Positions 51,905-59,843 of a DNA stretch of 64,000 nucleotides are shown one piece after another. Below the pieces are notes generated by a model that saw nothing but the letters and a program-made list of their open reading frames with translations, did no database searches and was not told the DNA's origin. Numbering within the stretch: the stretch's first letter is position 1; the number at the start of each line of letters is the position of its first letter. This DNA is from an uncultured Bacteroides sp. (GTDB lineage Bacteria > Bacteroidota > Bacteroidia > Bacteroidales > Bacteroidaceae), in assembly GCF_902491285.1 (NCBI RefSeq), contig NZ_CABUHK010000015.1, positions 1 through 64,000 on the forward strand. Direction: 5' to 3'. A program made the translations under genes and the position numbers.

Positions 51905-52042
51905 ATGAAAAAGAATGCAAATGAAAAGATTATGATGTTACAGTACCGTATTAAACGCTATCAAGCAATGGGAAATGGTGCAATGTGCCAAACCCTGAAC
52001 GGTAAACTTCAAAAACTGCTGTCACAGCAGGTTGCCATGTAA
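51905..52042 (+). CDS. Small 45-aa basic protein
   Basis: Reads MKKNANEKIMMLQYRIKRYQ then AMGNGAMCQTLNGKLQKLLS and QQVAM. It is basic and helical, with one Cys. AGAGGAAA precedes the ATG as a ribosome site, a promoter lies about 75 bases upstream, and a strong terminator follows 28 bases after the stop. That complete transcription unit supports it as a real gene. No family was recognised. Confidence 0.7.
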   Translation: MKKNANEKIMMLQYRIKRYQAMGNGAMCQTLNGKLQKLLSQQVAM

Positions 52043-52069
52043 ATAAACACACTAATTATATTAATTTGG

Positions 52070-52102
52070 GCGAGGAACTTTCAAGTATCCTCGCTTTTTT
52101 TA
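52070..52102 (+). terminator. Terminator after the 45-aa gene
   Basis: GCGAGGA (52070-52076) pairs with TCCTCGC (52088-52094), followed by T7. The next promoter begins immediately at 52103. Confidence 0.88.
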
Positions 52103-52110
52103 TACTTTTG
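52103..52110 (+). promoter_or_regulatory. -7 box of the C1 peptidase gene
   Basis: TACTTTTG, ending 30 bases before the ATG at 52141 and adjoining the terminator above. Confidence 0.6.
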
Positions 52111-52140
52111 TGGTATGAATGTAATAAAACACATAATATC

Positions 52141-53319
52141 ATGAAGAAATTTTTGATTTCGGTTGCGTTGCTTCTGTCAACTGTAACCCTTTTTGCGCAA
52201 ACACCCGGTTATGAATTCACAACCGTTGTATCCCACAAAACAACTCCCGTCAAAGATCAGGGTTCTACCGGAACTTGCTGGTGTTTTGCCACCACCTCTT
52301 TCATGGAGTCCGAACTACTACGTATGGGAAAAGGAGAATATGATCTCTCGGAAATGTATATCGTCCGTCAGAAGTACATGAACCAAATGGAAGATAATTA
52401 TCTCCGCCGCGGAAAAGGCAGCATCGGCGAAGGAAGTCTGGCACATACATTCACAAATGCCTATAAACAAGTAGGAATTGTTCCTGAGGAAGTTTATTCC
52501 GGTTTGCTCAACGATACAAAAGACCATAATCATGGAGCATTGACACGTTATTTCAAAGCTTTGGTGGATGCTAACATCGCCTCGAAAAAGCGGACTCCGG
52601 AATTTTACGCCCTCATCAATAACCTGTTCGATACTTACTTGGGCAAGCTTCCCGAAAAATTCACCTATAAAGGAAAAGAATATACTCCCCAGTCTTTCAC
52701 TGAAAGTCTGGGATTGAATATGGATGATTATATAGAACTGACCAGTTTCACCCATAAACCCTATTATGAAACGTTTTCACCCGAAGTACCTGATAACTGG
52801 GAAAACCAGCCGATGTATAATCTTCCACTGGATGAACTGATGGAAGCCATCGACCACGCACTGAACAACGGATATACCGTATGTTGGGACGGTGATGTCA
52901 GCGAACAAGGCTTCTCGTATAAGAACGGAGTTGCCATCAACCCGCAGGTGGAAGATGTGAAAGACTACTCTACTACCGACCGTGCACGTTTTGAAGCAAT
53001 GCCCAAGTACCAACGTATGGAAGAGGTGTTCAAGTTCGACCATCCCTATCCGGAAATCAACGTAACGCCCGAAATCCGCCAGGAAGGTTACGAGAAATTT
53101 GTGACGACTGATGACCACCTGATGCATATAACCGGTATTGCAAAAGATCAGAATGGTACTAAATACTACATTACCAAAAATTCCTGGGGAGCAGACGGCA
53201 ACAAGTTCGGCGGATATCAGAATATGTCCGAAAGTTATGTACGCGCCAAAACAATCAGCGTCATGGTACATAAAGACTCTCTGCCAAAGGGACTGAAAAA
53301 GAAACTCGGTATTAAATAA
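52141..53319 (+). CDS. Secreted C1-family (bleomycin hydrolase-like) cysteine peptidase
   Basis: 392 aa with a signal peptide (MKKFLISVALLLSTVTLFAQ). Papain-type active site in order: Gln40 (PVKDQG), Cys46 (GTCWCFATTSFME), His in TDDHLMHITG and Asn in ITKNSWG. The spacing and the long insert place it with PepC/bleomycin hydrolase-like aminopeptidases (C1B). It probably degrades peptides in the periplasm or at the surface. ATG at 52141 starts the signal peptide and follows a promoter. Confidence 0.92.
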   Translation: MKKFLISVALLLSTVTLFAQTPGYEFTTVVSHKTTPVKDQGSTGTCWCFATTSFMESELLRMGKGEYDLSEMYIVRQKYMNQMEDNYLRRGKGSIGEGSLAHTFTNAYKQVGIVPEEVYSGLLNDTKDHNHGALTRYFKALVDANIASKKRTPEFYALINNLFDTYLGKLPEKFTYKGKEYTPQSFTESLGLNMDDYIELTSFTHKPYYETFSPEVPDNWENQPMYNLPLDELMEAIDHALNNGYTVCWDGDVSEQGFSYKNGVAINPQVEDVKDYSTTDRARFEAMPKYQRMEEVFKFDHPYPEINVTPEIRQEGYEKFVTTDDHLMHITGIAKDQNGTKYYITKNSWGADGNKFGGYQNMSESYVRAKTISVMVHKDSLPKGLKKKLGIK

Positions 53320-53337
53320 AAAATATTCTCCAAATAG

Positions 53338-53379
53338 ATAGGGCGACAAAGTATCACTACTTGATCGCCCTATATTTTT
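53338..53379 (+). terminator. Terminator after the C1 peptidase gene
   Basis: ATAGGGCGA (53338-53346) pairs perfectly with TCGCCCTAT (53365-53373), followed by A and T5. Confidence 0.82.
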
Positions 53380-53408
53380 ATTAACCTACTATTAAAAACC
53401 TCTTTGCT

Positions 53409-54110
53409 TTATTTCTTTCTCAACGTCACATCACTGATTTCTACAACACCACCTTTATTCTGAGCAAGAATGGCTACATAACAGTCTTTCAGGATAGCAG
53501 CGTCATCGTCCGTATCGGCAACTTCCAAGGCTGCATTAGATTTCTTGCTGCTAATGGCATTTACCACTTGTCCCATATCGTAGTAAACTACTACTTTAGT
53601 CCATTTATCAGCATCTTTAATCTTGAAGTTGTATTGTGCCCCCGAAGCATTCGGCTGAGAATCGGCATCATAATCCCGACGCATGAAGAACGTAGTATTG
53701 TACTTGCCATTATCATTCTTCTCTTCGTTAGTCTGCTTGATATACACACTCACCGGAGTACCCGCTTCTTTGGCCTTTGCGTAGAAAGTAAGCACATAGA
53801 TACCTTTTTCCAATCCGTCCGTAACACGCTGTCCCACAAACGCCTTGTACCAGGAAGTATTCTTTGCAGCACCCGAATTATCTATTTTCATAGCATTGGG
53901 ATACTTGGCATCACCGGTTTGCTCCCACGCAATAGTAGTCGCTCCGTCAGCTTCATTATTCATGATAAACCATTCGCCTGCGGTAGCTTTATTGGCATTG
54001 GTCACCTTGTTGGTTACTTCTGTGGCGAATTTCTCGTTTTTAATCAGGTTCTGAGCACTTACGCTTACTCCTGCAATAGCCAAAAAGCTGGCAAATAATA
54101 CTTTTTTCAT
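53409..54110 (-). CDS. Secreted protein, probable carbohydrate-binding beta-sandwich
   Basis: 233 aa. Signal peptide (MKKVLFASFLAIAGVSVSAQ), then one domain: NLIKNEKFATEV at its start, GIYVLTFYAKAKEAGTPVSV in the middle and VVEISDVTLRKK at the end. This N-terminal 'NLIxNxxF' and final 'IxDVxLxK' framing is typical of CBM4/9-like or related beta-sandwiches. No enzyme motif. It lies 61 bases downstream of the heparinase-like gene on the same strand and probably acts with it on the same glycan; that is inference. Confidence 0.75.
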   Translation of the reverse strand: MKKVLFASFLAIAGVSVSAQNLIKNEKFATEVTNKVTNANKATAGEWFIMNNEADGATTIAWEQTGDAKYPNAMKIDNSGAAKNTSWYKAFVGQRVTDGLEKGIYVLTFYAKAKEAGTPVSVYIKQTNEEKNDNGKYNTTFFMRRDYDADSQPNASGAQYNFKIKDADKWTKVVVYYDMGQVVNAISSKKSNAALEVADTDDDAAILKDCYVAILAQNKGGVVEISDVTLRKK

Positions 54111-54171
54111 CTTACTGCAATTTAATTAATTATACCATTTATTTCTTCTAACTTTTTAAATCTTCTCAATT

Positions 54172-56106
54172 CTACTTCACCTGCTGAATAACAAAACCAT
54201 ATTTACCGCTCACTTTTTTCTCTTCTGTCTTTAGCGTGATACGGTAAATCTCCTTGCCCCACACATTGGACAGACGCGGATCATCCAACTTGATTGTTTC
54301 CAATCCGGCTTTAAACTGAGACGGATAATGCATTTCAACCTTTTGTCCCTTTACCTCAATCTGAATCTTTCCGGCTGACGGAAACGTTACATTTCCCCAA
54401 GTTAAGAAATTCACCTGATTAGGTTCAATAGCCTCATCCAAAGCATAAGCATCATTGATGATGAGTTTATTATTATCAAGCGCATAAGAGCGAACCCAAC
54501 TCTTCACTTTCGCTTCTGCCGGATAAGCGGCAGCTATATCCGTAGAGAAAACACGCTTCTTCTCGTTGCAAACGGTATTTGTCGCCTTATACTGCTGACC
54601 GAATTTTTGCGGCACACCGTTAATCATCGGCAAGTTGTGATAATTGCTTTGCATTGTCCAAATAGTATAACGGTCTTTACCGAATGTCTGTTTCGTATAA
54701 GTACCCACACCTGCATCAATAATCACAGGAATCGTATTTACATATAAAGAGAATGTCCCTACATCATTATGGTTGTGGCTTTCATTATTGAATCCGCCTT
54801 TGGCAGCGACGAACATGCCATTCTTATTCTTCATGTAGCAGAATTCCGTTTCGGGATACCAGGTAACGTCCGGCATATCATGTTTCGAAGTTACTTTTGC
54901 CAAGTCATTGCAGCAAAGCAAGGATTGAAGCGAACGGAAAGCATCATTCCCCATTGTAGCATACGGTTTACGGCCATTCAGCAAGTATGCTGCAAAATGC
55001 ATCATTTCATCGCTGTTTACAGCTTTACCGAAGCGATAAATCAGCAGGGGATCGCCACCGCCCTTTGCCGAAGCATCGGCAAAATTCACTACCCAGCCAT
55101 CGCCAACGTATGAACGGGACATATATTCCCCCATGCGGCGAATCATCGGCTCGTTGAAAAGAGATATTTTACCGCCTGTACCATCGGAAAGAATTTGAAG
55201 ATAGTCATAGAGTTTTCCGGCAGCATGTCCCCAGTAAGATGTTCCCTCTTCGCAAGCCCCGTCGGATTTCACGAAATTAATGAACTTATCTACCGACTTC
55301 ATGGAACGATAAACCGCTTTTGCCAATTTATCCTTATTATTTTCCATCAAGAAGAAACATTGCAGGGCATTGGAGTTACACCAGGGATTCCAGTTATTGA
55401 TAATTTCTCCCGGCTTCCAGTTGAAAGCCATCCACCACATTTCATCATCGTTCATATAAGGATCGAGGATGCGTTCTTTGATGGCTTTTCGCATTTGTAA
55501 AGATACTACGGGATTAATTTTGTCGAACGGTTTACGGAAAAAATAGTGTACCCATGCCATTAAAGCGCCGTAACCACCCGAACCGAGGTCAATAATCTGT
55601 TCACGGAAGTCAGGAAGCGAACGTTTGCTGCTCTGGCGGGGTAGATGTGCGGATAAAACCCAAGAATTCATTTCGCAACTCATATAGGCTCCATTCAGTA
55701 GTTGGTCGATAAAACGTCCTTTACCCTCGGCCAATTCGGCAAGCATCAGAGTATTGAGTGCCTGGCGGTTGGCGTCATAAGGCACTTCCATCACTTTCCG
55801 GTTACCACTACGTTCATATTCCAGATAGGCAGTGGCAGGAATCAGTTGCCATTTGTAGTTGAGAAGTTTCTCGCCGGCTTCAATAAGGCGTTGTTTGTTG
55901 GGGCCCATCAGTGAATCCCAAGCGGCACGATCTGTATAAGCAGGATAAGGTATCCATGCTTGTTTCATCACTAACACGTTTTTCAACGTAGTTTCGTCTG
56001 CTGCCTTTTGCAGCATATTGCGTTCGGTATAAGCATTTGCCTTGAAAGAGAAACTTCCCAAGACTGCTACCAAAAGAACACAAAACAAATGTTTCATTCG
56101 ATTCAT
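54172..56106 (-). CDS. Heparinase II/III-like protein, probable polysaccharide lyase
   Basis: 644 aa. Signal peptide (LFCVLLVAVLGSFSFKANA). An N-terminal alpha/alpha toroid (about 30-370; EIINNWNPWCNSNALQCF, DGACEEGTSYWGHAAGKLY) and a C-terminal beta-sandwich (about 400-640) with the His-bearing AKGGFNNESHNHNDVGTFSL. The Asn/His/Tyr arrangement is that of heparinase II/III-type lyases, which cleave uronic-acid glycans by beta-elimination. The substrate is not known. ATG at 56106 (MNRMKHLF) is chosen; ATG at 56097 is an alternative. Confidence 0.88.
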   Translation of the reverse strand: MNRMKHLFCVLLVAVLGSFSFKANAYTERNMLQKAADETTLKNVLVMKQAWIPYPAYTDRAAWDSLMGPNKQRLIEAGEKLLNYKWQLIPATAYLEYERSGNRKVMEVPYDANRQALNTLMLAELAEGKGRFIDQLLNGAYMSCEMNSWVLSAHLPRQSSKRSLPDFREQIIDLGSGGYGALMAWVHYFFRKPFDKINPVVSLQMRKAIKERILDPYMNDDEMWWMAFNWKPGEIINNWNPWCNSNALQCFFLMENNKDKLAKAVYRSMKSVDKFINFVKSDGACEEGTSYWGHAAGKLYDYLQILSDGTGGKISLFNEPMIRRMGEYMSRSYVGDGWVVNFADASAKGGGDPLLIYRFGKAVNSDEMMHFAAYLLNGRKPYATMGNDAFRSLQSLLCCNDLAKVTSKHDMPDVTWYPETEFCYMKNKNGMFVAAKGGFNNESHNHNDVGTFSLYVNTIPVIIDAGVGTYTKQTFGKDRYTIWTMQSNYHNLPMINGVPQKFGQQYKATNTVCNEKKRVFSTDIAAAYPAEAKVKSWVRSYALDNNKLIINDAYALDEAIEPNQVNFLTWGNVTFPSAGKIQIEVKGQKVEMHYPSQFKAGLETIKLDDPRLSNVWGKEIYRITLKTEEKKVSGKYGFVIQQVK

Positions 56107-56213
56107 GGTATTTTGTTCATTTAAGTATGGCAAAGATAGTGTATCTCTATAAAAGTAAGGTGAGCAAATCATACGAACCTAATGACAAAAAAGTACATAC
56201 TTCAAAAATCGTA

Positions 56214-57305
56214 CTATTCCCAGTCACTAAATTCGAAACTCAACTGTTCCCAAACACCATGCTGCTCATCCGCTTCTTCTTTCGGATTGGAAACGGAAAG
56301 TCCGATGAGCCGGATGGGATGTTGCTCATATTCCACACTTTTCAGTAATTCTTTCGCTAGCGGAAGTACCCGGTCTAAAGTTGTCAACTCCTGCGATTGG
56401 GTCATACTTCGGGTTATCTGACTAAAATCATGAAACTTGATTTTCAAGGTAAGTGTATTCCCCTTGAAATCTTTATGGCTGAGACGTTCAATCAATTCTA
56501 CCGCTACGTGATACAGTTCGATAATAACCGATGAACGGGCTGAAATATCCCGTTCCAGCGTACGTTCGCACCCAATGGATTTACGGATACGGACTGCTTC
56601 TACCGGACGTTCGTCAATACCTCTCGCACATTCATAGTAGAGTGCTCCCACTTTACCGAAGTGTGCCGTCAACATCTCCAACGAGCATTTACGTAGTTGA
56701 AAACCATTGCTGATTCCGAGCAAGTGCATCTTTTTAGCAGTTACGGGACCTACTCCCCAAAAAGATTCGATAGGAAGACGGGCGATAAAATCCAATGCCT
56801 GTTCCGGGTGTATGGTACACAGTCCATCCGGTTTGCGATAATCAGAAGCTATTTTTGCCAGAAATTTATTATAGGATATTCCGGCAGACGCTACCAAGTT
56901 CAGTTGTTCGCGAATCTTCTGTTTTATCTCTTTCGCTATATCTACGGCCAGAGAAATGCCTTTCTTATTTTCTGTTACATCAAGAAAAGCCTCATCTAAG
57001 GAAAGAGGTTCAATAATGTCCGTATATTCATGGAAAATCTCATGTATCTGACGGGAAACGGATTTATAAACATCCATCCTGCCAGATACAAATATAAGCT
57101 GGGGACAAAGCCGCTTCGCCTTTTGTGAGGACATAGCGGAACGGACCCCATAACGCCGGGCTTCGTAACTGGCAGCAGCCACGACTCCCCTTTCTTCAGC
57201 ATGACCTACAGCTACCGGTTTGCCGCGAAGTTCCGGGTTATCACGTTGTTCTACAGAGGCGTAGAAAGCGTCCATGTCGATATGTATAATCTTTCTCTGG
57301 AGCAT
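56214..57305 (-). CDS. dinB: DNA polymerase IV (Y family)
   Basis: 363 aa. Y-family motifs: IIHIDMDAFYASVEQRDNPE (metal-binding Asp), YEARRYGVRSAMSS, LSLDEAFLDVT (catalytic Asp-Glu), ASAGISYNKFLAKIASDYRK PDG and a helix-hairpin-helix (FWGVGPVTAKKM). The C-terminus ends in QLSFEF, a beta-clamp-binding peptide. It carries out translesion synthesis, usually induced by stress. No LexA box was looked for in detail; none stood out. Confidence 0.95.
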   Translation of the reverse strand: MLQRKIIHIDMDAFYASVEQRDNPELRGKPVAVGHAEERGVVAAASYEARRYGVRSAMSSQKAKRLCPQLIFVSGRMDVYKSVSRQIHEIFHEYTDIIEPLSLDEAFLDVTENKKGISLAVDIAKEIKQKIREQLNLVASAGISYNKFLAKIASDYRKPDGLCTIHPEQALDFIARLPIESFWGVGPVTAKKMHLLGISNGFQLRKCSLEMLTAHFGKVGALYYECARGIDERPVEAVRIRKSIGCERTLERDISARSSVIIELYHVAVELIERLSHKDFKGNTLTLKIKFHDFSQITRSMTQSQELTTLDRVLPLAKELLKSVEYEQHPIRLIGLSVSNPKEEADEQHGVWEQLSFEFSDWE

Positions 57306-57382
57306 TTATTCAGTTACTATAGCAAACTTACTATAAATCCCCGAATAAATAAAATATTTCTTATTGAGAATAGGTCTTCAAG

Positions 57383-59830
57383 CTATCCTCTTTCAAAATA
57401 ATAAGTCTTTCCAGGTTCAGCCATTATATCATACTCGTACACCTTATACAATAAAGGATACTGCAAACTAATCTCTTTAGACACAAGCGGTTCCTTTATT
57501 CGCTCAAACTGAAAAAAACGATTCCCATTTTCACCTGCCGCCTCACGCAAACCTTCCCCTTTTAAAGGTACATAAGAGCGTAATCGAAGATTCCCACCTA
57601 AACGAGCATGTATAGTCACTTCAGACAACTGAGCACTATTCCATTTCATATCCACAACAAAACCTCCTCGGGCAACCAGTCCTTCAACAGTACCTTTCCG
57701 CCAAGCATCTGGTAACGCCGGAAGCAGATGTACAGCATTGTCATGACTCTGCAAAAGCATCTCAGCAACTCCTGCCGTATAACCGAAATTTCCATCAATC
57801 TGAAAAGGGGGATGTGCATCAAACAGATTCGGATATGTGCGTCCACTTGGATTTGCCGGTTCTACCAATACCAACATATTATTAATAATCTTAAAAGCAC
57901 GATTACCATCCAAAAGCCTTGCCCACAAGTTTATTTTCCACCCAATCGACCATCCCGTTGCTTGATCTCCCCGATAAATTAAAGAGTTTTTTGCAGCTTG
58001 AAATAACAGAGGATCTGTATAAGGAGATATCTGATTACCCGGATACAATCCAAAAAGATGAGACACATGCCTGTGCTCGCTCGTAGGGTCGTCCACATCT
58101 TCCAGCCATTCCTGTAATTGGTTATATCTACCAATCTGCATAGGCGGCAAACGATCAATCATTTTTTGCAAATGTTCGGCATAAGCAGCATCTTCCGCCA
58201 ATATCTTACAAGCCCGCAAAGTATTGGAGAAAAGATCAAAAACGATCTGATTGTCCATTGTACAGCCGGCCACAGTAGAAGGTGCATTCTTCTTTTCATC
58301 CCCCTCCGGTCCATGTTCCGGTGAGTTGGACGGACAAGTCACCATCCATCCGTATTTGGGATGTTCCACTAAAAAATGAAGAAAGAAATCTGAAGCTCCT
58401 TTCATTATGGGATATGCCTCCTTTAAAAAAGCTTTATCACCGGTAAAAAGATAATGTTGCCATAAATGCTGGCATAACCATGCGCCTCCATTCGGCCACA
58501 TTCCCCAAAATGCTTTATCTACAAGTCCTGTGCAACGCCATATATCCGTATTATGATGCAGTACCCAGCCGTCACAGCCATACATTGTACGAGCTGTTTC
58601 TCTCCCTGTTTCCGACAATTCTTTCAACATTTGCATCAACGGTAAATGTGTCTCACTCAGATTAGTCACCTCAGCCGGCCAGTAGTTCATCTCCAGATTG
58701 ATATTAACCGTATATTTTCCGTCCCAAGGAGCCAATAATTTATCATTCCATATTCCTTGCAGATTTGCGGGTTGTCCGCCCGGTTGGGAAGAAGAGATGA
58801 GCAGATAACGACCATATTGAAACATTAAAGCGGCCAATGATACATCTTTTCCTTCATTAAAGTGTTTCACCCGTAGATGTGTCTCTCTTTTTGCTTCTTC
58901 CGAAGTCCCTAAATCCAACTTCACACGGTTGAATTGGTTCTGATAATAAGCTATATGTTCTTCACGTGCTTGCTCATATTTTTTCTTACAAGCAATATCT
59001 AAATAAGCCTTTGACTTTCTGTGTGCATCTCCGCTGACATCTTTATAATTCACAAAATTAGTTGCAGCGGAAATATAAAGAGTTACAGCATCAGCTCCAT
59101 TCACCTGAATATTCTCTCCAGTCACTACTACATGACCTCCCTCATTCTTTACCTCAGTCTGTGTCTCTACACGAATGGCACCAGGCACACCTTCATGTCC
59201 TGTTCCTTTCCCTATTAACACAAGTCTTTTTCCCGACTTGCGAATTTCATGCTGCAAAGGAGATTTATAAGAAGCCATAAATGATAAAGCCTCCGGTTTA
59301 TTTGCAGTCAATCGAACTATGACCACATTATCCGCAAAGGAAGTGAAAACCTCCCGATTATAAGTCACCTCTCCTACTTTATAACGTGTAGTTGCTATGG
59401 CCCTTTCTATGTCCAAGTCACGATAATAATCCGTAGCCTTCTCATGCCCGGGAAAGTCAAGCATCAAACTACCTATTGTTTGATAAGGCATACCGTTACG
59501 CGGAGTTTCAAAATTTTGTGCCACTATTTCTTGTGCTTCCCGATAACGCCCCTCAAACACAAGCTGTCTGATTTGAGGTAATGCAACCAAAGCTTTTGGA
59601 TTATCATTACGGTGAGGACCTCCTCCCCACACAGTTTCCTCATTCAACTGAAGTTCCTCACTGCCCGCACCGCCATAAACCATCACTCCCAACCGAGAAT
59701 TTCCTAAAGGCAAGGCTTCAGTCCAAACCGTAGCCGGGCGGCTATACCACAATTTCAAATCATCAGCGGATACATTCAATGAACATACCATACACACCAA
59801 TGCCATAAAAATCCTATCTAATCTTATCAT
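57383..59830 (-). CDS. GH95-family glycoside hydrolase (alpha-L-fucosidase type)
   Basis: 815 aa with a signal peptide (FMALVCMVCSLNVSADD). N-terminal beta region (ALPLGNSRLGVMVYGGAGSE, LQLNEETVWGGGPHRND), then the alpha/alpha barrel with VNINLEMNYWPAEVTNLSET, NSPEHGPEG and FQIDGNFGYTAGVAEMLLQS. These fit GH95, an inverting family best known for 1,2-alpha-L-fucosidase but including alpha-L-galactosidase. It follows the GH35 gene by 13 bases. ATG at 59830 is preferred to a TTG seven codons earlier. Confidence 0.93.
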   Translation of the reverse strand: MIRLDRIFMALVCMVCSLNVSADDLKLWYSRPATVWTEALPLGNSRLGVMVYGGAGSEELQLNEETVWGGGPHRNDNPKALVALPQIRQLVFEGRYREAQEIVAQNFETPRNGMPYQTIGSLMLDFPGHEKATDYYRDLDIERAIATTRYKVGEVTYNREVFTSFADNVVIVRLTANKPEALSFMASYKSPLQHEIRKSGKRLVLIGKGTGHEGVPGAIRVETQTEVKNEGGHVVVTGENIQVNGADAVTLYISAATNFVNYKDVSGDAHRKSKAYLDIACKKKYEQAREEHIAYYQNQFNRVKLDLGTSEEAKRETHLRVKHFNEGKDVSLAALMFQYGRYLLISSSQPGGQPANLQGIWNDKLLAPWDGKYTVNINLEMNYWPAEVTNLSETHLPLMQMLKELSETGRETARTMYGCDGWVLHHNTDIWRCTGLVDKAFWGMWPNGGAWLCQHLWQHYLFTGDKAFLKEAYPIMKGASDFFLHFLVEHPKYGWMVTCPSNSPEHGPEGDEKKNAPSTVAGCTMDNQIVFDLFSNTLRACKILAEDAAYAEHLQKMIDRLPPMQIGRYNQLQEWLEDVDDPTSEHRHVSHLFGLYPGNQISPYTDPLLFQAAKNSLIYRGDQATGWSIGWKINLWARLLDGNRAFKIINNMLVLVEPANPSGRTYPNLFDAHPPFQIDGNFGYTAGVAEMLLQSHDNAVHLLPALPDAWRKGTVEGLVARGGFVVDMKWNSAQLSEVTIHARLGGNLRLRSYVPLKGEGLREAAGENGNRFFQFERIKEPLVSKEISLQYPLLYKVYEYDIMAEPGKTYYFERG

Positions 59831-59843
59831 AAAAATATTCTTA

